A stretch of DNA of 64,000 nucleotides from Hyphomicrobium sp. (lineage in GTDB: Bacteria > Pseudomonadota > Alphaproteobacteria > Rhizobiales > Hyphomicrobiaceae), in contig JABFRT010000001.1 in assembly GCA_013141015.1 (NCBI GenBank), forward strand, positions 52,828 through 116,827, written 5' to 3'. The notes under the pieces were generated by a model that ran no database searches, was not told the DNA's origin, and worked only from the letters and a program-made list of their open reading frames with translations. Below are positions 26,205 through 35,245 of the stretch, piece after piece (position 1 is the stretch's first letter; each line of letters opens with the position of its first letter). The translations under genes and the position numbers were made by a program.

Positions 26205-28792
26205 TTTTTTTGAAGCGCGCGGGTCATGGCCGACGCCAATTGCGATTGCGTGTACGGCTTGTGCAGGACCGGCGTCGAGCGTCCGATTTCGGAAACCGGT
26301 AAATCGACATCATTGAAAAAACCTGAAGTTAAAACAACTGCGCGATCAGGGCAGGCAGCAAGTAGCTGCTTTGACAATTCGACGCCCGACATTCCACCAG
26401 GCATGACTATGTCCGTCAAAACAATATCGATCAGCGGATTGCGTTCTATGGATTGCAGTGCCGAAAAGCCATCGTCCGCTGTCAGAACTTGATAGCCAAG
26501 CAGCTCCAATCGCTTTTGCGTTACTGTCTTCACTGCTCGGTTGTCTTCGACAAGCAGGACGATTTCGCCGTGGCCGACAGTGATCGGCGCCGTATCTGAT
26601 GGCGTGTCGGGTGACTTAGTCACGGTCTCGACCGGCCGCGGAAGCGCGATTTTCACAGTCGTTCCGTGGCCAAGTTGACTAGCGATACTCACATGCCCGC
26701 CAGATTGGCGTACAAACCCTTGAATGGTCGTTAGCCCAAGACCAGACCCCTTGGCCTTATCTTTGGTCGTGAAAAACGGATCAAATGCTCGGGATTGAAT
26801 TTCGTCAGTCATGCCCACACCATCGTCCGATGCCGACAAGCAAATGTATTCCCCAATTAAAAACCCTTCGCGAGGTCCGTCGGTCTCGAAATCTGCACGT
26901 ACATTGGAGGTTGCAATCGTGAAGGTGCCGCCATTCGGCATCGCATCGCGGGCATTGAGGGCCAAGTTGATCATGGCATTCTCTAGCTCGCTTCTGTCAA
27001 TGAGAAGTGTTGTGGGGTCGGCAGCAAGTTTCATCACGATCTGACATTTTTCACCGACAGAATGCTGGAGCAAGTCACGCATGGAACTGCACAGGTCGTT
27101 GACGTCGATGACCATCGGTTCCAGCCGCCGTTGACGTGCAAATGTAACGAGTCGTTGGTTCAGGCGCGCGCCCATTTCGGCCGCCTGGATGGCATCTGCC
27201 AATAGTTTCCTATGTTCGGACTTCTCAAGATCATATTCGAGAAGCTGAAGATTGCCGCTGATTACCGTGAGGAGATTGTTGAAGTCATGAGCGACTCCTC
27301 CGGTCAGGCGTCCCAATGCTTCAAACTGACGGTTCTGATAGAGTGCACGCTCGCGTTCACGCTCTACGCCTATATCCCGCAATATGCCGACTTTGCCAAG
27401 TTGCGCGCCATGCTCATCAAGCATTTTTGCCAGCTTCACTTTGCAAGGAAACGTTTCGCCATTCTTGCGAACTGCGTCCTGTTCAAAGGATAGAACGCCA
27501 TCGCAAGCGATAGAGTACTCGCCAACCCGGTTCCAGGATTGTTCGTCGGAATAGAGTTGGCGGGTCGTTTTCCCGACAAGCTCATCCGGTCCGTAGCCAA
27601 ACGTGTGAGCAAAGGCCGGGTTGACGCTCACGATTGTCCGGTCGAGGTTCGTCACGATGATGCAATCGGGAGAACATTCGAATATTCCGCGAAAAAGTAA
27701 CTGTTGCCGACGCGATTCGGCTTCTGATTCACTCAACTTGACCAGCAGATGTGTGTGATGTTGTTCCAATGCTTTCTGTTCGGTGATGTCGTGAACGCTT
27801 CCGACCATTCGCGTGGCGTGGCCTTCGGAATTCCGCTCGACAACTCTTCCGCGGTCCGAGACCCAGATGAAAGTCCCGTCGGCACGCCGGATGCGATGTT
27901 CGCTGACGTATGGAATATCAGTGTCTAGCGAGGCCTTAATCGCACCTTCAACTCTTGCCTTGTCGTCTGTGTGCAACCGGTCGATAAAACTGGCCAGATC
28001 ATGCTCTAAGAAGCGATCATCCAAATCCATCAGACTGCACCATTGGATGTTGTGCTTCACCCGGTCTGAACCGACCGACCAATCCCAAATACCGTCGCCG
28101 GTCGCCTCCATTACATGCTGGAGCCGCTGTTCGCTTTCGCGCAGGGCCTCAGCCGCAAGCTGGCTATCCGTTACGTCGATGGCGAGCGCTATGAAGCTCC
28201 CTAGTTCACCATCCGGTCCGGGCACCGGCGCAATGACTTTGCGAACCCATACGGGCTTTCCGGACTTATGCAAAAACCTGGTGTTCGTTGCGCAGAAGGG
28301 CAATTGGCCGGAGCGCATCCGTGCAAACTTTTCATCATGGTAGATTCGGTCATCGGGATGAACCGTCATATCAAAATCAGCACTGATCAGTTCGTCCTCT
28401 CTGAGGCCGACGAGATCGCAGAAGACTTGATTGCAATTCTCGATGCGTCCGCTCTTGTCGCAGATCGCAATTCCCGCCAAAGCATGATCGTAGACTCCGC
28501 GAAACCGTGCGGCGGCTATCGCTTGAGCGTCACGAGCTCTTATGAGGGCGGCCAGCGGAATTCTAACGAGCCAATAGATTAGAACGGCGGTTAGGGCGAC
28601 AAACGCTATGCCTTTGTACGTCTGATAGAGCGCCAAAGTATTGCGGTCGCTTGCCATTACTTCGAGGATGTGGTCGCTGGCTAAAATCCAAATCAATGCA
28701 AATAGCAAAAATGTTGCAGCGATTTTCGCGGCCGCTAGGTTGGCGCTAGCTCCCAATCCTTTCAATGGCCTTTGATCGTTTTTTTCGTCCAT
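26171..28792 (-). CDS. Hybrid sensor histidine kinase with PAS domains and receiver
   Basis: An 873-residue inner-membrane kinase. Seen: two membrane helices near the N-terminus (about 16-38 and 55-75) with little periplasmic sequence between them; three PAS/PAC sensor modules (about 90-205, 215-345, 365-490); the dimerisation/phosphoacceptor helix with GGVAHDFNNLLT near 500; an ATPase domain with NLALNARDAMPNGG, DDGVGM and GSGLGL; and a C-terminal receiver from about 742 with LTDIVMPGG as the phospho-acceptor segment. The N-box and HDFNN form match the PAS-hybrid (HWE-unrelated, NtrB-like) group. The ATG at 28792 removes an implausible arginine-rich upstream extension. Its end overlaps the convergent OmpR-type regulator. 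The signal sensed is unknown. Confidence 0.92.
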   Translation of the reverse strand: MDEKNDQRPLKGLGASANLAAAKIAATFLLFALIWILASDHILEVMASDRNTLALYQTYKGIAFVALTAVLIYWLVRIPLAALIRARDAQAIAAARFRGVYDHALAGIAICDKSGRIENCNQVFCDLVGLREDELISADFDMTVHPDDRIYHDEKFARMRSGQLPFCATNTRFLHKSGKPVWVRKVIAPVPGPDGELGSFIALAIDVTDSQLAAEALRESEQRLQHVMEATGDGIWDWSVGSDRVKHNIQWCSLMDLDDRFLEHDLASFIDRLHTDDKARVEGAIKASLDTDIPYVSEHRIRRADGTFIWVSDRGRVVERNSEGHATRMVGSVHDITEQKALEQHHTHLLVKLSESEAESRRQQLLFRGIFECSPDCIIVTNLDRTIVSVNPAFAHTFGYGPDELVGKTTRQLYSDEQSWNRVGEYSIACDGVLSFEQDAVRKNGETFPCKVKLAKMLDEHGAQLGKVGILRDIGVERERERALYQNRQFEALGRLTGGVAHDFNNLLTVISGNLQLLEYDLEKSEHRKLLADAIQAAEMGARLNQRLVTFARQRRLEPMVIDVNDLCSSMRDLLQHSVGEKCQIVMKLAADPTTLLIDRSELENAMINLALNARDAMPNGGTFTIATSNVRADFETDGPREGFLIGEYICLSASDDGVGMTDEIQSRAFDPFFTTKDKAKGSGLGLTTIQGFVRQSGGHVSIASQLGHGTTVKIALPRPVETVTKSPDTPSDTAPITVGHGEIVLLVEDNRAVKTVTQKRLELLGYQVLTADDGFSALQSIERNPLIDIVLTDIVMPGGMSGVELSKQLLAACPDRAVVLTSGFFNDVDLPVSEIGRSTPVLHKPYTQSQLASAMTRALQKNHGRSTRVEKT

Positions 28793-29046
28793 GGGGTGTC
28801 CGTCCAAAACGATGCACTGAAGGCGCTGCAGATCGACTGAAAGGCAATTCGGTCGAGGGTGAATACCGGATCCCGCAATGCGCCAGTATGGCCGGAAAGC
28901 CACTGTCGCACTTTGTAACATTAAGTCGTTGCGGGTCACAAATTTGCGGAACACCTGCAACTTATATCAGGCAGCCTATTTAGGCCGATCTGTTCGTAGG
29001 CGAGTGGCATTGGAACCCATTTTGGCAACGGAACGCACTGAAACGC

Positions 29047-29889
29047 ATGCAAAAATCTTTGCACTCGGCCAAGTCGCAACGCACTCATAGCTCTGCAGAG
29101 AGCGTCTCCACCCGGCAACGCGGTGAAAATATCGGTTATGGTTCCGGTGCGCTCGCCGCCGAGGATCATTCGGCCATTACAAGCAAGTCAATCTCAACCG
29201 AATACCAGGCTGGGACAGGACCGGTCTCTTTTAGAGATACACTGACTTCCAGTCATGTATTGGAAGAGCTAGGCTATGATCGGCACGTCCTGCTGCGCTA
29301 TCGCAATATGCAGTTTGCCGACGCAGATTCCAAGGGCATGTCGCGCAGTTATCAGGTGATCGGATCGCGGGCCGCATCGCAGCTTTTCGAACCCTTGACC
29401 AACCGTGTCTTGCAGCATGGGCGGCTGTTTGATTGGGAAAACGAACCCGACGCGCTAAGAAGTTGCGAAAGGAGCTGCGTTGGCGAAAAAGTTCCCAGCG
29501 GTCACCGGAGAATATCGGTGGCTTTCGAGTTATCTTCCCAATCCACCTATGTTTGTCACGTCAGCCGGAGTTCGGCGGACTGGCCGTCATTGAATGAAAA
29601 CACGCTGCCCCAGCTTGTTGGTGCCCTCTATCTCATGAGCACCCAACTGGAAGCGGCGCGACAGCATCAGAATACATCCGAGGCCGATGCAGTTTGTTTG
29701 ACAGCTCGAGAGATTGAAACGATCAACTGGTGCAAAGTCGGAAAAACGTACGCCGAAGTGGGCGTCATATTGGGCATCTCGTCAAAAACTGTCGAGTATC
29801 ACATGTCTAACGTCATGCGAAAGCTGAGTGTCAACGACAAGACATCAGCCATTCTCGCTGCAGTATCGCGCGGAATCGTTTCCCTTTGA
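29047..29889 (+). CDS. LuxR-family transcriptional regulator
   Basis: A 280-residue regulator. The C-terminal part is a LuxR/FixJ helix-turn-helix: LTAREIETINWCKVGKTYAEVGVILGISSKTVEYHMSNVMRKL in pattern, ending ILAAVSRGIVSL, with the family's conserved T/E, G and V-E-H positions. The N-terminal about 200 residues resemble autoinducer-binding-type sensor folds only loosely, and the first 60 residues are low-complexity. No luxI-type synthase is nearby, so it would be an orphan regulator. The gene overlaps the convergent MgtC-like gene by 45 bases at the 3' end. Start ATG at 29047; a later start is possible. Confidence 0.8.
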   Translation: MQKSLHSAKSQRTHSSAESVSTRQRGENIGYGSGALAAEDHSAITSKSISTEYQAGTGPVSFRDTLTSSHVLEELGYDRHVLLRYRNMQFADADSKGMSRSYQVIGSRAASQLFEPLTNRVLQHGRLFDWENEPDALRSCERSCVGEKVPSGHRRISVAFELSSQSTYVCHVSRSSADWPSLNENTLPQLVGALYLMSTQLEAARQHQNTSEADAVCLTAREIETINWCKVGKTYAEVGVILGISSKTVEYHMSNVMRKLSVNDKTSAILAAVSRGIVSL

Positions 29890-30363
29890 CAGTGTAGCCC
29901 AACGAAGTGCCGCACTCGCACACTCAAGGCTCATTTCTCTCGACATCGCAATCAGCGGATCGATCACCGTATCCGCGAGCAGCACGGCCAGCGCCATTGC
30001 TGTCGCGATGAACGCGAATTTGATTTCGCTGGCGCCGCATAGCAATCCAACAGCCGCCGTGAACCAGATCGCGGTCGCGGTGGTCAAACCTTTCACATCG
30101 CGCAGATCGCCCTTCTGCAAAATCACGCCGCCGCCCAAAAATCCGACGCCGGTGATGATGCCTTGCGCGACGCGGCTGAAGCCGTCGCTGTCGCCCACCT
30201 TGATGGCGGCGATCACCGCCACGCACGATCCCAAACACACCAGCGCCAGCGTGCGGATGCCGGTCGGCATGCGCCGCCAATCGCGCTCAAGCCCGATGGC
30301 CGCCCCGCACAGCACCGCCGCGCCGAGCCGCAAAAACGTGTCGACATCATCCGGTTGAACCAT
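29845..30363 (-). CDS. MgtC/SapB-family membrane protein
   Basis: A 172-residue inner-membrane protein matching MgtC, linked in other bacteria to Mg limitation, acid tolerance and control of ATP synthase. Seen: the N-terminal family signature LRLGAAVLCGAAIGLERDWR and GIRTLALVCLGS, the DSDGFSRVAQGIITGVGFLGGGVIL block, and VKGLTTATAIWFTAAVGLLCG, with four membrane helices. The soluble C-terminal ACT-like domain of long MgtC proteins is absent, as in the short SapB-type members. Overlaps the LuxR-type gene tail to tail. No Mg-sensor leader was recognised. Confidence 0.9.
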   Translation of the reverse strand: MVQPDDVDTFLRLGAAVLCGAAIGLERDWRRMPTGIRTLALVCLGSCVAVIAAIKVGDSDGFSRVAQGIITGVGFLGGGVILQKGDLRDVKGLTTATAIWFTAAVGLLCGASEIKFAFIATAMALAVLLADTVIDPLIAMSREMSLECASAALRWATLSKGNDSARYCSENG

Positions 30364-30381
30364 GAAACCCCACTAAGCAAA

Positions 30382-30409
30382 ACGCCCGCTGCGAAAACGC
30401 AGCGGGCGT
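30382..30409 (-). terminator. Rho-independent terminator after the PHB depolymerase gene
   Basis: ACGCCCGCTGCG and CGCAGCGGGCGT form a perfect 12-bp stem around AAAA. On the minus strand it is followed by TTTT and sits about 50 bases after the depolymerase stop. Confidence 0.88.
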
Positions 30410-30460
30410 CATTTTGGTTCCGCGCACTCCGGGCAAAACCGGTTTGCAAATCAGACAGGC

Positions 30461-31840
30461 TTACTCGCCCGGTGCGCTCAGCGGATGCGAGCGGCCATTG
30501 CCGTTCAAGTGGCCGTTGGCCTTGCCGCCCTTGTTCCAGTCGGCCGAACCCGTGTCGGCCAGTGCCGCTTTGACCGTCGCCTTGCGCTTGTCGCCGCCGT
30601 TGACCCGCTTGTACTGAATGTCGCGAATGAATTCGCGGATGCGCGGCTGGATTTCCGTGCGCCAGCGCGTGCCGTTGAACACGCCATAGTGGCCAACGCC
30701 CGGCTGCATGTAGTGGATCTTTTCGTCGGCCGGGATCGACGAACACAAATCCTGCGCCGCCTGCGTCTGGCCGATGCCGGTGATGTCGTCGCGCTCGCCT
30801 TCGACCGTCATCAGCGCGGTCTTGCTGATCAACGCACAATCGACCAGCACATCGCGGTGGATCAGCTTCTTGTCGGGCAGTGCATGATCCTGGAACACGG
30901 TCTTGATGGTCTGCAGATAGAACTCCGCCGTCAAATCCATGACCGCCAGATATTCCTCGTAGAAGTCCTGGTGCTGCTTGACGCTGTCGCAATCGCCCTG
31001 CACCAGATCGTTGAACAGATCAACGTGCGCGTTCATGTGGCGTTCGAGGTTCATGGTCATGAAGCCTGTCAGCTGCATAAAGCCCGGATAGACGGGGCGC
31101 ATGAAACCCGGATGCGGGAACGGCACGGCCGAGATCACGTTCGATTCAAACCAGTTGAGCGAACGCGATGCGGCCAGGTCGTTGACCTTGGTCGGGTTGC
31201 GGCGCGTATCGATCGGCCCGCCCATCAGCGTCAGGGAGGCCGGTTGCATCACGTCGTTGCGCGCGGCCATCACGGCGGTTGCGGCGAGGCACGGAACGGC
31301 CGGCTGGCAAACCGCGATGATGTGGGTGTTTGGCCCGATGAACTGGGTAAACTCAATCACGTAGTCGATGTAGTCGTCGAAATCGAACCGGCCAACCGCC
31401 AGCGGCACGTTGCGCGCGTCGTTCCAGTCGGTGATGTAGACGTCGTGCTCGGGCAGCATGGCTTCGACCGTGCCGCGCAACAGCGTGGCGTAGTGGCCGG
31501 ACATCGGCGCGACGATCAACACTTTCGGATCGTTGCGTTCGCCGGAAACGGTTTCATCGCGGCCAAAGTGGACGAGATTGCAGAACGGTTTAACCAGCAC
31601 GATCTCTTCGTTGACCGGCACAGTGAGGCCGGTGATCTGCGTGGTCTTCAGGCCAAATTCGGGTTTGCCGTAACGCCGGGTGATGTTTTCGAACACTTCG
31701 CAAGCGGCGATCATGTTCTTGCCGAATACGGTTTTGCGCATCGGGTTCATCGGCCATTCAAGGCTATGGCGCAGCGCCTGCATGCCAAAGCGCCACGGCG
31801 TGACGAGCGTGTGGGCAAATTCGTAGGCGTAATAGTTCAT
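30461..31840 (-). CDS. phaZ: Intracellular poly(3-hydroxybutyrate) depolymerase
   Basis: A 459-residue alpha/beta hydrolase that breaks down stored PHB granules in the cytoplasm. Seen: MNYYAYEFAHTLVTPWR at the start, APMSGHYATLLRGTVEAMLP, YITDWNDARNVP, and the nucleophile elbow AVCQPAVP with Cys at about 178; intracellular PhaZ enzymes use a Cys nucleophile in place of Ser. The C-terminal GVGHYGVFNG carries the catalytic His. The tail is Gly/Asn-rich. The ATG at 31840 fits the family start; upstream in-frame codons look non-coding. It is divergent from the transporter gene. A phasin gene occurs 9 kb away in this window, consistent with PHB storage. Confidence 0.93.
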   Translation of the reverse strand: MNYYAYEFAHTLVTPWRFGMQALRHSLEWPMNPMRKTVFGKNMIAACEVFENITRRYGKPEFGLKTTQITGLTVPVNEEIVLVKPFCNLVHFGRDETVSGERNDPKVLIVAPMSGHYATLLRGTVEAMLPEHDVYITDWNDARNVPLAVGRFDFDDYIDYVIEFTQFIGPNTHIIAVCQPAVPCLAATAVMAARNDVMQPASLTLMGGPIDTRRNPTKVNDLAASRSLNWFESNVISAVPFPHPGFMRPVYPGFMQLTGFMTMNLERHMNAHVDLFNDLVQGDCDSVKQHQDFYEEYLAVMDLTAEFYLQTIKTVFQDHALPDKKLIHRDVLVDCALISKTALMTVEGERDDITGIGQTQAAQDLCSSIPADEKIHYMQPGVGHYGVFNGTRWRTEIQPRIREFIRDIQYKRVNGGDKRKATVKAALADTGSADWNKGGKANGHLNGNGRSHPLSAPGE

Positions 31841-32133
31841 CGTTGGCCGATCCCTGAATTGTTGGTCTCCGCCCGATTGAGCGAAAACGTCCGCCAATGT
31901 TGCATCGCGGGAGTATAGGCCGACTTTTGCCCGTCACAATGCGTAAAACGCCGATCTGCCTAATGGTCCCATGCGTTCTTGGGGAATTGCCCGGCAAACG
32001 TGCAGGAAAGGTACAGTTTTCAACAACCCGCTTGCGAATTGGGCACGCCAACCGCCATCACTGACGGCATCTGCGGCGCGCAGCACGGTGATTCGCGCCA
32101 CCGCCGCAGTGAAGACGGGGAACGGGGGAACGC

Positions 32134-33477
32134 ATGCCGCAGTCAACACCGCACACACCGGCAACGCCTCAGACCCTGCTCGAGCGGATGGTCAGCGTTG
32201 AACGTCACGAAGTGGCGGCGCTGCTTGCGTCCTTTACCATGTTCTTCGCGCTGCTCTCGGCTTACTACATCGTCCGCCCGGTGCGCGATGAAATGGGGGT
32301 GACGGTTGGCAAGGACGCGATCCATCATCTGTTCTCCTATGTGTTTCTGGTCATGCTGGCCGCGGTGCCGTTGTTCGGGTGGATAGCGTCGCGCTTTCCC
32401 CGCCGGTGGGTGCTGCCCGGCGTCTACTTGTTCTTTGCGCTCAACCTGACCGGCTTTTGGGTCTTGCTCAAAAGCAGCGGCGCCGGCGCGGCAGCGGCGG
32501 GCGCATTTTTTATCTGGGCGAGTGTCTTCAATCTGTTCGTCATCTCGTTGTTCTGGAGTTTGATGTCGGAGCTCTGGTCGAACGACGAAGCCAAGCGGCT
32601 GTACGGCTTTATATCGGCCGGCGGCACGGCGGGGGCGCTGGCTGGCCCGCTCATCACCCAGGTTCTGGTGCGCTATCTGGCGCCAGCGGACTTATTGCTC
32701 ATCTCTGCCGGGCTGTTGATTGCGGCCTTGCTCGCCAGCCTCGTGCTGCGCAACGTCCATGCTGGCGGCGGCTCTAAAGGCCCGGTCAACGGCCATGAAA
32801 CCGAACCCGCGGGCGGCGGCATTTTTGACGGCGCGGCCAAGGTTTTCGCGTCCCCCTATCTGGGCCGGATTGCGCTTTATGTTTTCCTCGCCAACGTGAT
32901 TGGAACATTCTTCTACATGGAGCAGTCGCGGCTGGTCGGTGTGACCATTTCCGACAGCGCCGAGCGGGTCAAATTTTTCGCCGGCCGCGATCTGGTCGTG
33001 TCTGTCGTCACGCTGGCCATCCAGATCTTCGGCACCGCGCAGGTCATGCAGCGGCTCGGTGTTACCGCGGCGCTCGTTGCCCTGCCGCTGATGGCAACGG
33101 CTGGCACGCTGGCGCTGTTCTACGATCCGGTGCTGTCGGTGGTTGCCGCCGTCATGGCCGGTGAGCGCATTGCCGCGTTTGCGCTATCCAGTCCGGCGAT
33201 CAAGGTGATGTACACGCTGACCGCGGCGGACGAGAAGTACAAGGTGCAGAACTTTATCGACACCGTGGTCTATCGCGGCGGCGATGCGCTGTCGGGTTGG
33301 GTCTATGCGTTCGTTGGCACGGGCATGGGCTTTGCGTCGGGTGCGACGGCACTGGTTGCGGTGCCGCTGGTGGGCCTGTGGATTTGGACCGCGCTTGGGC
33401 TCGGTAACGCACATGCAGGACGGTCCGCGGATCATCAGCGATCAAAATCCGCGGCGGCCAGGGCACACGGACAATAA
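32134..33477 (+). CDS. NTP/NDP exchange-type or MFS membrane transporter
   Basis: A 447-residue protein with about 12 membrane helices. The N-terminal segment ALLASFTMFFALLSAYYIVRPVRDEMGV matches the family of transporters annotated as Npt1/Npt2-like or MFS proteins in free-living proteobacteria. Other marks: LFWSLMSELWSNDEAKRLYGFISAGGTAGALAGP between helices 4 and 5, a soluble Gly-rich linker mid-protein (GGGSKGPVNGHETEPAGGG), and EKYKVQNFIDTVVYRGGDALSGWVY near the end. The substrate is unknown; nucleotide exchange, as in intracellular parasites, should not be assumed. Start ATG at 32134. Confidence 0.8.
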   Translation: MPQSTPHTPATPQTLLERMVSVERHEVAALLASFTMFFALLSAYYIVRPVRDEMGVTVGKDAIHHLFSYVFLVMLAAVPLFGWIASRFPRRWVLPGVYLFFALNLTGFWVLLKSSGAGAAAAGAFFIWASVFNLFVISLFWSLMSELWSNDEAKRLYGFISAGGTAGALAGPLITQVLVRYLAPADLLLISAGLLIAALLASLVLRNVHAGGGSKGPVNGHETEPAGGGIFDGAAKVFASPYLGRIALYVFLANVIGTFFYMEQSRLVGVTISDSAERVKFFAGRDLVVSVVTLAIQIFGTAQVMQRLGVTAALVALPLMATAGTLALFYDPVLSVVAAVMAGERIAAFALSSPAIKVMYTLTAADEKYKVQNFIDTVVYRGGDALSGWVYAFVGTGMGFASGATALVAVPLVGLWIWTALGLGNAHAGRSADHQRSKSAAARAHGQ

Positions 33478-33484
33478 AGCGGCT

Positions 33485-33556
33485 CAATAAAAAAAAGTTG
33501 GCCAAATAAAAAAGGCGGCCCAATAAAAAAGGCGGCCCAATAAAAAAGGCGGCAAA
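33485..33556 (+). repeat. 17-18-base tandem repeat, four copies
   Basis: The unit CAATAAAAAAGGCGGCC recurs about four times right after the transporter stop; the first copy is degenerate. Each unit has an A-run followed by GGCGGCC. Confidence 0.85.
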
Positions 33557-33677
33557 GGCTTGCGCGCCTTAACCACCTACGTCTCTGACCATACAAAAAC
33601 CCTACCACAGCAGCGTCACGCTGTCGAGATTTTCCTATGGTTTACGGGCATATTGCGGTCGCCTGCCCGCCCCAAAC

Positions 33678-33707
33678 TGTCATCCCGGGGCTTGTCCCCG
33701 GGATCCA
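33678..33707. repeat. REP-like palindrome, family 1, copy 1
   Basis: TGTCATCCCGGGG-CTTGT-CCCCGGGATCCA: an inverted repeat with TCATCC/GGATCC flanks. Related copies occur at 33772, 38475 and 38543. Confidence 0.85.
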
Positions 33708-33771
33708 TCGGGCCGCTTCCGTGACCCGGCTAGAATTATTTCAGATTTCTGCGTTTCGAATTCGCTGAACC

Positions 33772-33803
33772 TTGCATCCCGGCAATGAATGCCGGGATGA
33801 CAG
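33772..33803. repeat. REP-like palindrome, family 1, copy 2 (reverse orientation)
   Basis: GCATCCCGGC-AATGAAT-GCCGGGATGACAG, the reverse-orientation relative of the copy at 33678, just after the infA stop. Confidence 0.8.
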
Positions 33804-33810
33804 AATCGAA

Positions 33811-34104
33811 TTACCGCCCGCCAGGACGGCGCGGAGGACCGCCGGGGCGCTGGCCGCCACCGCCGTCGCCTTGACCCGGACGGATGTCCTTGTGGCGGAA
33901 ATTGATGCGGCCCTTGGTCAAATCGTACGGCGTCATTTCAACGGTGACGCGATCGCCAGCGAGAATGCGGATGCGGTTTTTTTTCATGCGGCCCGACGTG
34001 TAGGCGATCACTTCGTGACCGTTATCGAGTTTCACGCGGCAGCGGGCGTCGGGCAAAACTTCATCCACCACGCCTTCGAATTCGAGCATTTCTTCTTTGG
34101 CCAT
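33811..34104 (-). CDS. infA: Translation initiation factor IF-1
   Basis: A 97-residue factor that binds the ribosomal A site during initiation. The first 72 residues match IF-1 closely: [59 protein letters not shown] Gly/Arg/Pro-rich tail of about 25 residues ([20 protein letters not shown]) extends beyond the usual length. The ATG at 34104 matches the family start; longer in-frame versions do not. Infers basic tail contact with RNA; not tested. Confidence 0.95.
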   Translation of the reverse strand: MAKEEMLEFEGVVDEVLPDARCRVKLDNGHEVIAYTSGRMKKNRIRILAGDRVTVEMTPYDLTKGRINFRHKDIRPGQGDGGGGQRPGGPPRRPGGR

Positions 34105-34244
34105 TCGGTCCCCTCGGTGCCGCTTGCGGCCCAACCTTCAACTGTTGCGCGCCTTATGCGCCAAATCGGAAGCCTTGTCGCGTTCGCGGTTGTCGCGTCC
34201 CTCGATCAACGCCGCGCGCCGGGAGGACAGCTTTTAATTGAAAA

Positions 34245-34272
34245 GCGGGGAGCAGATCGTTCTGCTCCCCGC
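34245..34272 (-). terminator. Rho-independent terminator after cspA
   Basis: GCGGGGAGCAGA and TCTGCTCCCCGC form a perfect 12-bp stem with a TCGT loop; TTTT follows on the minus strand. Confidence 0.9.
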
Positions 34273-34295
34273 CAACGTCAAATCGACTTAAAATC

Positions 34296-34502
34296 TTAGA
34301 GTGGACGCAGGTTCACGGCAGCGATTTTGCCGTTCCGGCCACGTTCGGTTTCAAAGGCAACCTTTTGGCCTTCGCGCAGCGACTGCAGGCCAGCGCGTTC
34401 AACAGCCGAGATATGGACGAACACGTCAGCGCCGCCCTCTTCCGGTTGAATGAAGCCATAGCCCTTTTGACCGTTAAACCACTTGACAGTGCCGTTAGAC
34501 AT
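34296..34502 (-). CDS. cspA: Cold-shock protein, CspA family
   Basis: A 68-residue single-stranded nucleic-acid binding protein. Seen: SNGTVKWFNGQKGYGFI with RNP1 (KGYGFI), DVFVHISAVERAG with RNP2 (VFVHI), and GQKVAFETERGRNGKIAA. Such proteins melt RNA structure in cold or growth transitions. The region of about 290 bases upstream (34503-34795) has no gene and can hold the long 5' leader often found in front of cold-shock genes; a CCGGTTGAATGACCGG hairpin at 34531-34546 is visible in it. A strong terminator follows. Confidence 0.95.
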   Translation of the reverse strand: MSNGTVKWFNGQKGYGFIQPEEGGADVFVHISAVERAGLQSLREGQKVAFETERGRNGKIAAVNLRPL

Positions 34503-34795
34503 TCATGCCTCCAAAGCATTTAGGCGTCCTCCGGTTGAATGACCGGAGACAATCAAATCGCGCGCATGGAGACGTCTTAGGGCAGGCGGTAGGCACTGTC
34601 TTAGAGTTAGCCAAGGCGTGTTCGACGGCATCTTTATGCCTTGCTTGCCCAGGAAAGGCAAGTTCGCCGCAGGCTTGGCCAGGGCTCGAAAGCCCGGCCA
34701 AATGCCTGTTTTTTGGCTACAATCCAGCGTCCGGGGCCGGTTGTTCCCGTCACGGACCGCTGGATGGTAGAGGCACGCCGCAGCCTGCAATCGGT

Positions 34796-35245
34796 TCAAT
34801 GACCCGACGGGCGGTTCAACGCCACGAAGTGATAACCGACGTCGACGTGGATGTGGTCCATGTCGGAATAGGTCATCGTGCCACCGTCGCCGTGGTTGTT
34901 AATCAACCAGTTGACGACCTGCTTCTTCTTGCCCGGAGCGCGGAAATCGATGGCTTGCCCCGACGCGTGCTTGGACGGGCGGCCAGAGGTTGCGATGCGC
35001 GCGCCCGGCCGGCAGGTGGAGACGATCTCGACGCGACCAAACTTGTTTTCAATGGAATTCAGCAGCGCGCGGGCTTCGCCCGTCAGGCACGAGCGCGACG
35101 ATCCGCTGTTTGACGCCTGGCTGCGGCTGGTAATCGATCGGTGCTTCAGGGTCGAGCCGTCGTTGTTGTAACGCTTGGCTTCGGCGGCGGCTGGCACAAA
35201 AACGGCGGCTGCGGTTGCGAGTACAGCCAGTGTCACGTTACGCAT
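34796..35245 (-). CDS. Secreted M15A-type peptidase (YcbK/DUF882-like)
   Basis: A 149-residue exported protein likely to act on peptidoglycan peptides. Signal peptide MRNVTLAVLATAAAVFVPAAAEA. The catalytic domain has the zinc-site pattern of D-Ala-D-Ala carboxypeptidases of family M15A: STCRPGA, SKHASGQAIDFR (His and Asp ligands) and DMDHIHVDVG (His ligand and catalytic residues). Short basic linker before the domain; no SH3 or LysM domain. Single-gene unit by its surroundings. Exact cleavage specificity is not predictable. Confidence 0.87.
   Translation of the reverse strand: MRNVTLAVLATAAAVFVPAAAEAKRYNNDGSTLKHRSITSRSQASNSGSSRSCLTGEARALLNSIENKFGRVEIVSTCRPGARIATSGRPSKHASGQAIDFRAPGKKKQVVNWLINNHGDGGTMTYSDMDHIHVDVGYHFVALNRPSGH

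Larger units (their letters stand above)
33478..33810. other. Intergenic region holding tandem and palindromic repeats
   Basis: About 330 bases between the converging transporter and infA genes. It holds an AT-rich tandem repeat (33485-33556) and two REP-like palindromes (33678-33707, 33772-33803). No gene seen. Confidence 0.7.

Noticed and set aside
30485..31918. 477-codon plus-strand frame opposite phaZ
   Set aside because: The minus-strand PHB depolymerase is clear; this is its antisense shadow.
32143..32328. Minus-strand frame over the transporter start
   Set aside because: Overlaps a well-supported membrane protein and lacks motifs.
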